From contig CAJJDP010000043.1 of the NCBI GenBank assembly GCA_905182995.1, positions 186,001 to 250,000 on the forward strand: a stretch of 64,000 nt of DNA, written 5' to 3'. The notes under the pieces are model-generated. The model was not told where the DNA came from and ran no database searches. It was given only the letters and a program-made list of their open reading frames with translations. This DNA is from Paramecium octaurelia. Its lineage: Eukaryota > Ciliophora > Oligohymenophorea > Peniculida > Parameciidae. The position numbers and the translations under genes are program-made. This document shows, piece by piece, positions 33,392 to 46,247 of this stretch (its first letter is position 1; every line of letters starts with the position of its first letter).

Positions 33392-35568
33392 TCATTAAAA
33401 TTATTAAATAGTTCCATTTACTAAATCATCAAAATTATATTATTCTTCCTCTTAACGCACTTTGTCCTTTTCTAAAAATCGATACTTAATCTCCTCAATA
33501 ACATTCTGAAATCTAGATTATAACCTACATTTTAATTGGTTAACATTTACTTGTTTTGCTTAACATAGATTTTCGAAGCATTTTGAGACTAGAATATTCT
33601 TTCAAGAAGATATACAATCTAATAATCAGATATTAGTATATACTCGTTATATGTTATTTGGAATTGTAGAGTAAATTTGAATGGCTATGATACTGATGGC
33701 CTCAACAAATTAGGATTTATCAAGGAAAACTTAGTCTGAGTATTCTTACCCTTCCTAATTAAGTGATGCTACCGAATAAAATATTGAAGTCAATTAAGTT
33801 TGAGATATTAGAATATTGGAAAGTTCAAAGTCTTAACAAAATTTCAAGAACTCTGATAAATACAAGATTGAACTTTATTATTTAGAATATTCCTAAAAGT
33901 ACCAATCAAAAACTGTTTAGATCATCTCATATAGTTAAATCTAATGTTATAATAAGATAATTTTTATACAATTTATTCGTCTTGTAAGAGATTGACTAAA
34001 ACTTAAAGGATTTATTCTTTATTATCATCTGAAATTTATTTTTCTAAGGGTAAAATGTTCTATTGAATCAATTCATTTATATCCATTCCACATTTCTCAG
34101 CTATCATTCCCAAACTAACTTGAAATTATCCAAAGGTCATTTTACCATTTGTCAATTATTTATTTTTTTGTTAAGTTTTAATGGATTAAAGACCACATAA
34201 TTTTGAGTAGATCATATCAGAATCCGTTATAGTAATTAAATTGTTCAAAATCCCAGAGTGCAATAATAATTTATTAAATTTTGTATTTTTTAAAGATTAA
34301 ATGTTGCTAGGTTCTCCACTCTATGCAAAGAACTCAAATAACTTTTTCAATGAAGAGATGTAAGATTAATCTATATCTTATAAATATTTGGATTGTTTCA
34401 TCATAGAAACATTAACCCTGCTTTCATCAACTTTCTTATTAGTATTAAAAACTTAAATGTTTGTGTGGCTAACATTATTCTAAGTATTTGAAATCATCTA
34501 ACTTTATTGAATTAGATTTTCTTATTTATAGATTCCACTCTTTTCTATGTTATAAAACAATCTCACCTTATCACTCTAAGTTCTATTTAGATTTCTTAAA
34601 TATTAACTAAAACCTTCTGACTATTCAATTTTATCAAGCAGTAGTCTAAATTGAGTAAACTCATCTAAATTTGGAACTGTTTTTGATATTATAATCAAAC
34701 TTTCAACAAAATTATTTAAACTAAATAAGTAATTTCCACTTTCTTATAGATTGAGAGTAGGCTACCTTATTTAGATGTTATCAAATATCAATTGAGCTTA
34801 GGATTAATTAATAAAATTAGGTAATATTTCGCATTAAGTTAAAAATTACATGAATTTCCATTAGACTTTGCTTATGTTAGTGCTTTAGTCTTCAAAAATA
34901 AATTTGTGTAAATTGGTTAATTGCTATTAGATGGGTTCTACAAACTCTTTAATCTAATTGCCTATTGGTTGGAGTACAAATTAGATTTATTGTCCAAACT
35001 CAGTAAAATTTAATATTTTCTAAGATAATTATGATAGATATTCATTGTATAATTTTTGAAATGCTTAGTGAACTTTATGCTAAGGGTAGAGGATCATTGC
35101 TAATTTGGGTATCAAGTTCTGAAATTGTTCAAGTGTGAGGCTCTCATTATTTTTAGTTTGCTAAGCATATAGAATATCACAATCTCGATTTGACAATAAT
35201 TATGGCATTATTTGAGCATCGGACAACATTTTGATAAATTTGTTTGATTTCAAAAGCCTAGTATTGTTCCTATTACCAAAACTTGCATAAAATTTAAAAA
35301 CTATTCTAATGTTCAACCTGATGTCCTCCATTCCAATGCTTTACTTTTGAGGCGATGCATTTTTACTTTGCTACACAGTTGATTGATGAGTGTTACCGAG
35401 GGTTTCATTTTGTTATTCCGTTATTACTGGCATTCCAACATTTACTTTAATTTTCGAATACGAGAGCTAGGTGCCTAAATTTAAAGGTTGATTATCCCTC
35501 TGCAAATATCGATTGAATGAATCCAATTCATTTTCATCAATATTTTATGTTTTCTTCTAGCGATCCAT
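33392..35568 (-). CDS. long TPPP-like protein with two or three p25-alpha domains, ~690 aa
   Basis: p25-alpha (TPPP) domains bind and bundle microtubules. Domain 1 (~residues 85-165): IRIVFKFYASFGNRNN, NKFIKMLSDAQIM, then LTLEQFQNLIPKLA. Domain 2 (~420-510): SLKKLFEFFAQSGEP, NKLLLHSGILN, ITITDSDMIYSKLC, MTFGQFQVSLGMIA. A weaker third unit (~560-640) has LSEFLKFCQDFELSN and LDKSQFVEAISIIA. The pattern fold-start FxxFA..G, T-D-x-D-I-x-F-S-K and T-x-x-x-F follows TPPP. Three introns of 25-29 bp near the 3' end (e.g. gtataaaaatta...attag) extend the protein past an apparent TGA at 33922. An upstream in-frame ATG at 35586 would add six residues. Likely axonemal or cortical cytoskeleton; that is inference. 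Confidence 0.75.
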
Positions 35569-35821
35569 GATCATTTTGCTTATCATAATCGTTAATAAAA
35601 ATAAATAATAGTAAATTTAATCAAAACTGTTATTCTATAGAAGAATTTCCATTAAGTTTTCATTTGCAAAGTCTACCTTGCTAATTGCGATTGGAGAGTA
35701 AACAAATAATTAGATAAAGATGAGGATTAATGAGTAATTATTTTTATAACATTTTAAGATGAATTGAATTGATTTGAATGCAACTATGTCACCTCATAGA
35801 TAAATTTTAATGTATTATTAA

Positions 35822-36173
35822 TCACTTTTTGATTTATTTTACGATCTTGACCTCTTCAACAAGGAATGCTCTGATGATGCGATTTTTTAATGCTCCAGCA
35901 CTGAGGACACCTCCATATGGTCTTGAGACTGTTCTTTATCTTCTAGCAAGTTATTTGAGTTTGGTTGGTCTGATTCTTTTGAGACCATTCAAGACAACAC
36001 TCAAATTAGAATCTGCACATGTTGATGCACTAGTCTTTTTATTGGGATATTAAGCCACAACATTGCCACCTTGAGTAGATATGGATTTAAATACCTGGAG
36101 TCTTGACCTTTCTGATCTTATTTGATCTTGTGTTATAGCTGGTTCTTCTACGATATGTGACTCTTACGCCCAT
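35822..36173 (-). CDS. RPL34: ribosomal protein eL34
   Basis: Large-subunit ribosomal protein. Begins [19 protein letters not shown], then IRKVKTPGG, and includes [29 protein letters not shown] and [16 protein letters not shown], matching eL34 throughout. One 25-bp intron (gtatttaaatcc...ctcaag) inside the PGG motif. Length ~108 aa is normal. Unusual: the two CxxC pairs that bind zinc in animal and yeast eL34 are absent (only one Cys, in TSASTCADS, remains; the second pair is replaced by LSAGALKNR). A plus-strand ORF at 35829-36053 is a shadow. Confidence 0.93.
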
Positions 36174-36212
36174 GTATTAAAATCTTAATTAAAAATTTTT
36201 TTTAATATTTTT

Positions 36213-36973
36213 ATGGAACAAATTACAGAAGAACAAAAACAAGCGATTTCTAAAAAGAACATCTTCATCTTTGAACTCATTGGCACATTCTTTTTAGTGT
36301 ATATAAGTGTATGCAGTCAGTAATACGATTAAATAAAATTAGGAATGAAGCATATCAAGTAGCATTGGGATTATTTGGATGCATGCTTGTATTTGGTAGA
36401 TTGAGTGGAGGCCATTTCAATCCAGCAATAACATTGGCTATGGCTTTGGGTGGAGGAATTCCCTATGGCACAATGTTCTTCTATTTCCTCCCTTAATTTT
36501 TAGGAGCATTTGCTGGGGCTGCATTGTCATTTTTGTTATTGAATATGGACAAAGCTCCATATATAGAAGAGTAACAAATTTACAATAAGTTAGTGAACCT
36601 ATAAAGGAATTGGCTGCATCATTATTTGGAGAATTGATTGGATCAACAATCTTTTTGATTTTCACTCTAATTTGCTTTGTTAAAGAGACTCGATTATCTG
36701 AAAATAGAATAGCCACATTAGTCATGCTATCATGTATATACTATGCTTGCAGAGAGTAAAAATGCTGAATATTTCGATAGATACACAATTACATCTAGCA
36801 ATAGTTTGCTTAATCCAGCTGCTGCACTGAGTTTGACTGTCTTTGACTGTTTAGCTAAGAGTTGGGATTAGATGATTAATATGTGGATTTACGTGGGGGG
36901 ACCAATCGGGGCGGCAATTTTGGCAACAATGTTTTATTCACAATTATACCACTCAGTTACGCATAGAAAATGA
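36213..36973 (+). CDS. aquaporin / MIP-family channel, ~230 aa
   Basis: Membrane channel for water or small solutes. Six hydrophobic segments and both half-helix loops are visible: first NPA in GGHFNPAITLAMALGGG, second in SNSLLNPAAALSLTVFDCLA. Begins MEQITEEQKQAISKKNIFIF then ELIGTFFLVYISVCSQ. Introns: gtaatacgatt...attag (23 bp), gtaacaaattt...gttag (23 bp) and gtatatactatgcttgcag (19 bp), each confirmed by restoring the conserved frame. The residue after the second NPA, normally Arg of the aromatic/arginine filter, is Ala, so selectivity is probably altered. Ends at TGA 36971-36973; SNX starts 20 bp downstream. Confidence 0.9.
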
Positions 36974-36992
36974 ATTTTATATAATATTATTC

Positions 36993-38309
36993 ATGAACTA
37001 AGATGATTTCGAGGTATAATATATCGATGTAGAGATTATAAAAGATCTCAGTTGAAGTCAGCGATCCAAAGGTCTAATCGGGACTTAACAAGTACACAAC
37101 TTATTCAGTTCGAGGAATGGATAAGAACGGATAATTTGATGTAATACGTAGGTTTAGTGATTTCCGACTTATTCGACAATTCCTTATAACAAAGTGGCCT
37201 GGCTGTTACATTCCACCACTTCCACCGAGAAAGGCGATTGTAAATATAGAGACTCTACGACTTTTAGGGAAATATGGATTAGAAGTTCATAGATGATAGA
37301 ATGCATTCATTATAAGATTGGATGAGGATTATGGCTCAGACCAAATACTTCTGGTATTCTGAGGAGTTCCAGTTATTCATCAAGGCCAATGGGGACATCG
37401 AGAAAGTAAATAAAGCACTTAGTTGTAGGCTTTGACTTAGGTACCTAAATTAACTTATGATGAAATAATAAACAAATACTAGGAAACCTTTACAGATCTT
37501 TCAGGAGTAAGTTTTTGTTTATTGATAATAGAGAGAAATCAACAGAGAATTAATTCAAAAGATAACAGATTTTCACTTGTTTCTAAAAAGAGTAAATCCA
37601 ATGGTTGAGAATTTTAAATAAATTGCTAAGTATTATTCCTAAAAATCATAGAAACATAGCTGAGGCTAGGTAGAATTTTCAAGAATAAATGGCCACTTTT
37701 GTTTAAACTCACTTGGCTGTTTATGAACAACAAGTCTTATTGGAGTTTAGCGAGAGTTAGGATAAATTGGTAATACAGAACATCAAGAATGAAGAGTACC
37801 CAGCGTAATTGTTAAACAATTACATTAATTTATTGCAATAGAATGAATTCTAATCTTTATACTAAGAAATTAAGAAGGAATCTAAATAAGTGCGGGCATT
37901 TTTAGAGACCATGATATAAAGAGAGAAGTACGAATAGTAGAAGGTGTTTTATGAATAGAAGTAGAAGGAACTTTAGATTTAATTGTAAGAAGTGTTAGCA
38001 GGGAAGTCTTCAATCAAGAATTTGTTTAGTACGACTAAGAAGGAAGATTAAATAGCAAAGTTGCAAGTTTAGATCGATTAGGTGTGTAAGGACATTGAAA
38101 ACATGCAATTTATTTGTGATATACTCACTGTATTATTGGGATATATAGAGATTGACAAATTCAAGGTATGAAATTATATTGAATGGTAGTTGGAGAAGCA
38201 GTAGAATTATTATAGATTGGCAAAGAGTTTAATCCAATATGAAATCTAATTGAACCAGGCAACCGAGGAGTTTTGGGAGAGAGTCTAATAAAATTATAAT
38301 TTATTGTGA
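36993..38309 (+). CDS. PX-domain sorting nexin with BAR-like coiled-coil region, ~395 aa
   Basis: Endosomal membrane-bending and sorting protein. The PX domain (~residues 10-125) shows KISVEVSDPK, YTTYSVRG, the phosphoinositide-contact motif VIRRFSDF and WPGCYIPPLPPRKAI. The remainder is long charged helices consistent with a SNX-BAR module (INRELIQKITDFHLFLKR, QREKYEQQKVFYEQKQKEL, KDIENMQFICDILTVLL). Introns, 19-26 bp: gtataatatatcgatgtag, gtaaatatagag...tttag, gtaaataaagc...tgtag, gtaagttttt...aatag, gtattattcc...catag, gtatgaaatt...ggtag. Closest to SNX1/2/7-type architectures; exact subclass not decided. Confidence 0.9.
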
Positions 38310-38342
38310 TAAATAAATATTATAATAAAATTATTTATGAAA

Positions 38343-40138
38343 TCATTTTTTTGGTAAATAATATGTGTTAGGTGCATAAAATAGAGGTTTGTTTAATTAA
38401 TTTAGATTGGGTCTATGATAATAATCAGTCTGTCGACTAGGTTTCTGATCGATACTTTTTCTGCCACTCAACTGGAAACTTTGGTTGCTACTAGGAGTGA
38501 CTAATGAGCTAGTAATTGGCTGTTTAAAATGATTCAAACTTTAATGAATGCTCATTTTTGATTATTAGAAATTTTATGTACTTGCAGCTTAAGAAGAGTA
38601 TTTACAAGGTGAACTTTAAGGTTGTTAATTATGAACACTATTAACTCTGACTGTTCTAATTTATTTTTCACTATGTAGAATAAGAGGGATTTATAATTTA
38701 TTTTTGATCTATTTTTTTGTGGCTTCTTCCAAACCCTCTCCAAAATAAGTTAATTTTGGTGAGATCTCAAATTCTTAATTGATTTCAAAGCCCAATTGTG
38801 ACATCCATTTTTGATCTCTGTGCATATAGGCTTGTCGTGCTGTATGAATAGTGTCTTTGTTTTCATTTGAAGGATTAAGGATGGGGGCATATTCATCTTC
38901 CCTCTTGACTCTGAATAATGCAAAGGATTGTATAGGACAATAAGGAATGGCTTGGTAATATGTCAATTCGAATTTAAGAGCATTAGGTTGTGACATAGGT
39001 TTGATTAATCTGGAAGTTATGTAATCAAAATATGTACATTTCTTTTATCGAATATGGAAACTAGTTTGATTGTAAATCTCTACTTAGACAAAATGTGGTT
39101 TTTATAATTGCAACAAAGTTCAAGGGCATAATCGAGAGAACATAAGACTTAACCAATGACTCCATCAGGATTAGCCAAACTTCCATTTTTGTCTCTTTTG
39201 ACTAAATCAGTATAAGAGATTTCATCATACTCTAAATATGGGATTGCATTTAAATATACCTTTGTATTGCAAGCCTTAATTGAACTAATTCACTACGATT
39301 CCTAGATTTTCATCAACACTCCGTTTCTGTACACATTTAGCACTCAAATACAATTGATTTCTAATGAAGGCACCAATCCAATGGGGATCTCCAAATTTGC
39401 AAAGTACATTTTCTATTGAACATAAGTGAAGGATGGTGACTCCCAAGAATTTCATGGTATCTAAAACAGATTGATTCAAATAAATGTATCCATTGCCAAT
39501 GTATTCATCAAAAATCTAAGATTGATCACTAAAGAGAATTTGTCCTTCCATACTAAATAAGGGTAATTTATCTTATTAAATAAAAAAGATCTGATCTTCT
39601 TACAAGCCAAAATGATTCTTTTCTTAGAAAAAGCTAGTAATCATTTCGTGATTAATATTGGTGGTCATGATGAAAATCAATATTGGTAAACACTTTCCCT
39701 AACGTTGCTTGATTAAATTCTAAAGACTCCAAATTCGTTCGCAATACAATTGAAACAAACACTTATGTGAAGGCAACTGGATGTCTAACAAACTAATGTT
39801 TTGCTGAGCACTCATAACGATTGCCACTAAATAGTGAGGATTGCCGTATACGTTTGCCCTCTGCTATTGTTGCATATCCAATCTCTTCGTCCTTCCCATC
39901 AAACTCCAAACATCTGATTGTCTCATATGGTGTCATCTAAATTATCTTTGCTTTGAATTATTGATAAGTCTAAGCTCTAAACACAGTTTTTTACTTAATA
40001 CAGCTATTTTATATCGTATTTCTGTAATTTATTCATAATGCTATTCTACTCTGCTTCGCTCAAAGTCTGAATATATTTAAGTAGATATCCCTGACCTGCA
40101 GATTAGTAATCCAACAAACTTGGTGCTATCTTTTTCAT
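38343..40138 (-). CDS. UDP-N-acetylhexosamine pyrophosphorylase-like protein, probably inactive
   Basis: Whole-length similarity to UAP1/AGX1: N-terminal KYIQTLSEAEQNSIMNKLQ, LPSHKCLFQLYCERI, FFQEKNHFGLQEDQIFFIQQ, FGDPHWIGAFIRN, EYDEISYTDL, IPYCPIQSFALFRVKREDEY and TARQAYMHRDQKWM. But the uridyl-nucleotide loop that precedes LPSHK in the family (LAGGQGTRLG...PKG) is replaced by a short AIVMSAQQNISLLDIQ, lacking all its glycines, Thr-Arg and Lys. The metal-binding VDN is SIEN, and PDGNGGLY is degraded (YIGNGYIYL). A ~110-residue Ser/Gln-rich tail follows the normal end. Introns include gtatacggcaatc...tttag (25 bp) and gtatatttaaat...tttag (28 bp); one near the N terminus is unresolved. Confidence 0.85.
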
Positions 40139-40200
40139 TAAATAAATTTAATATACTATTTACAATTCATAATTAAATAAATATATTCCAAATACAAAAT

Positions 40201-41182
40201 TCATAAAAAATAAGGCAGCATTCCTCGATCCATGAAATTTTAAGTGAGCTCCTAAGATTCTTCAAAAAATATGAAACTCTGCTCTAAATTTTCATCCAAA
40301 TTCATCATGCAAGCTTTATTTCCGCATCGATAACAATAATTAGGAGCTGACCATACAGTCACCAATTATTTCTAATCTCTAATCTCTATTTTACGTCGAA
40401 ATAATATTTATATCCATCCATTTACAACTGATGGGCCCTTGCAATCAAAGTTAAATCATTAATGTGATTAAATTGATCTACTATTTTTTTTCCAAATTAA
40501 TGAACTCCTCTTCGTCCATTTTATGTCCATCCATCTAAATCTTATTCAGGATCAGACCATAACAAATCACTCATCGGGCCTTCTCCCTCCTTCGCATTTC
40601 TTCGATCTATTCAGATATCATAATATTAAACCAATCATTCTGATCTAATCTATCTATTTTATTTATGGAGACAATCCCCCATGTACACAAAAAACCTTTT
40701 AATTGACTAATGCACATAATGGTAAGTAATCAAATACTTCGCAAAAGTATTACCAAGGATATATGTTCCCATATTTCCTTTTCACCTCTTCGTATAGTCC
40801 ATTCATTTCAGATAAAGCTCTTTATTCATGATTTCCTCTCAATAAAGTAATATGTTTTGGATATTTTATCTTCAAACAAAGCAAGTATTAGAAGGTTTCA
40901 ACAGATTGATGCCTTTAAAATAAATGCATATTACCCTCGATTAACATAATCTCCATTAAATACATAGGTCTTTTCTGGTATTTACCCTCCATTTATAAAT
41001 AGTTCCAGCAAATCGAAAAATTACCCACGAATATCTCCACATATTGTTACTGGAGCCTTTACTTAGACAATGTTTGGCTCCTCAGCTAGAATTTCCTTAG
41101 CCAATTCACAAACCATATGCGAGTCTCGCTCACTTAAGCATCTGATATTTCTTAAAATCTCCATGTATTTGTCTATGTCCAT
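40201..41182 (-). CDS. PP2A/PP4/PP6-like phosphatase catalytic-subunit homologue with altered active site
   Basis: Starts [20 protein letters not shown] and shows the PPP fold in order: [60 protein letters not shown] and [13 protein letters not shown], ending MLPYFL like the carboxymethylated PYFL/DYFL tails of PP2A-type enzymes. Differences from active enzymes: GDxHG is GDIRG (a metal-ligand His is Arg), the following HD is FD, and GDYVDRG is GDYVNRG. GNHE and the two later metal-ligand histidines remain. Activity is probably reduced or lost. Introns: gtaatatgcat...aaag (22 bp), gtttaatatta...aatag (25 bp), gtaaaatagag...attag (23 bp). Length ~300 aa is normal. Confidence 0.88.
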
Positions 41183-41417
41183 TTTAATTTAATTTCTCCT
41201 GTGTTTTTTCACTTTTAGTTATAATTATCATTTATAATAATTTGAAAATTAAATTACACATAATTATTTTGCACTTTTCCTATCCCAATTATGATAAAAA
41301 GGGAGGAATAGCACAGGGTCAACAAAAGATATTTGTCGAAAGTATATTGCATAGATACAAGCTTTGATTTTCTGATGAACTACCTCAAAAACCTTATAAA
41401 AATTATTAAAAATATGC

Positions 41418-42459
41418 TCATAAGTTACTTATAAGTTTATATTATTTAGATATCAATTATAGTCTCTTAAGCTTTTCTTCAATCGATGAGTCTAATTCCA
41501 AGTTTGTCAACACATTAAAATTACTCATATTCTACGGGATTACAGTGCAAAGATAGCAACTATCCATTGATGAATCAGTCTCATTCAAGTTTTCAGTAAT
41601 TGGAGTTAATTAGTTAAGCTCAATAATACAATGTTGTGTAGTCTTGCAATATTTTTGCATGATGGAATTCAGAAGCTTAATCAAGTATGCATGATTGGGT
41701 TCGTCATGGAATAAATTGATCTATTGAAAGTAAAATCGAAATTCATAGGGAAGTCCTTGTAAAATTTCATTGGATTTTAAGCATTCTATTTTCTTTTGTC
41801 CCATCAACTATTGTGGTAATGATTCCCACGGTAAGGTTCCTTAAATTACGAGTAAAATCATACCTTTTATCATCTTAATTAGAAGATATCCCAAACTTTC
41901 TAAGTCATCCTTCTTAGAAGAAGATACGCGATTGTTGCGAATATGATATGGCAAAGAGTTTTTATTGATAAGTTTTTTTTGTTTTTCGTATTTTAAATAA
42001 GCTTATCCAAAACCAATTAAATGCAATTGTTGATCATGATCGGCTGCGTCCTTTGAAAAAACAACATTTTCCGGACAAATGTTGGCGTAAATAATTTCTT
42101 GTCTATGAATTCCACTTAGAATTCTGAGTAAAGACAATCCTATTGATAAGGCTGATTATAGGGTTAGGGTTCTGAATTTATGTAAAATATCAGCAAGGGA
42201 TTTGGCATAGTAATCAATAGAATAGTAGAACCTCGAATATTGATAATTGATACTTTTCATCTGCACCAAATCCGTAGTTCAGTACTTTGGGCACTCCTTG
42301 CACAAATTTCAATAGCTCGAGTATTGTGTATTGGTTGTGGAGGTACTTTTTATTGCCAACCTCAACTTTTAACACAATAATTTTGTATTTATCTTTGAAA
42401 TTGGAGATGTAAACTTTTTCGTTTTCGTTTTCGTATATTTCTTTAATAATGTTAAACAT
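41418..42459 (-). CDS. CK1-family pseudokinase, ~340 aa
   Basis: Casein-kinase-1 fold: beta3 Lys in KIIVLKVEVG, CK1-like QYTILELLKFVQGVPKVLNY, SLADILHKFRTLTLQSALSI and the C-lobe signature SLGYLLIKMIKG...GTLPWESLPQQ...PYEFRFYFQQI. Catalytic features are gone: the Gly-rich loop has no glycines (IIKEIYENENEKVYI), the HRDIKPEN loop reads YANICPEN (Asp to Asn, Lys to Cys), and DFG is GFG (LIGFGQAYL). One 22-bp intron (gtatcaatta...ttcgag) joins ADEK to FYYSID. Ends at TGA 41418-41420; a further exon beyond a possible 36-bp intron cannot be excluded. A regulatory or scaffold role is inferred. Confidence 0.85.
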
Positions 42460-42976
42460 CTAAAATGTATCAACATTGCAAATCATTATTTTAAATAGAG
42501 AACTTTCTAAATATTTTATAAAATATATATGATTTATTCGATATATCTAGCTTGTAATAATTTACGAATTAGAATAATCACTCAGAAAATTCTAGTTCAT
42601 AATAATCAATCGAGAAATTATCAATATAAACTTTTGAAAATAAATAACATTAGGATGATACTAATTTAAGGTTTTATAATATTAATTAGCGAGATTAATA
42701 AAATTCTTAAATTATAATACAAAAATTGAATAAAATATGGTGGTCAATCAAACGAGAGAGCAAAAATGTAGTGAGATCCAAAATTACTCAGTTTGTGGAA
42801 ATTAAATGAATTCAAAGAATGTATTCTTAGGTATGTGGTTCCTCATTGTTATTAGTTGGGAAGATTGAATGATAATATTATTACATAATTACATTGGGAT
42901 GAATGTATATATTTTTCAGAATTTATCAGCAGAAGTTCAGAAATTGAATAATTAATTAATTAAAATTTACTAAACA
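42460..42976. other. intergenic region, possibly with 5' exon(s) of the USP gene
   Basis: An ATG at 42737 (MVVNQTREQKCSEIQNYSV) opens a frame that could be joined to the USP N terminus, because bases 42918-42976 are in frame with the USP start and read NLSAEVQKLNNQLIKIYQT. A credible small intron between them was not found (the GT...AG span would be ~89 bp). Confidence 0.35.
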
Positions 42977-46150
<3,174 letters not shown>

Positions 46151-46247
46151 TAAATTATTAAAGGTTTTTACACTAGTTTATTCTTCTTATATCATGAATT
46201 CTCCTTTTTATATTACATTATTCTTATGAAAATAAATTAAAAATAAA

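Noticed and set aside
33922-33924. Stop of the TPPP-like gene at this TGA
   Set aside because: A 29-bp intron just upstream bypasses it and the following sequence continues the p25-alpha-like pattern to 33392.
35829-36053. Membrane-protein-like plus-strand ORF
   Set aside because: Shadow of ribosomal protein eL34 on the minus strand.
36438-36725. Minus-strand ORF of 95 codons
   Set aside because: Antisense of the aquaporin coding sequence.
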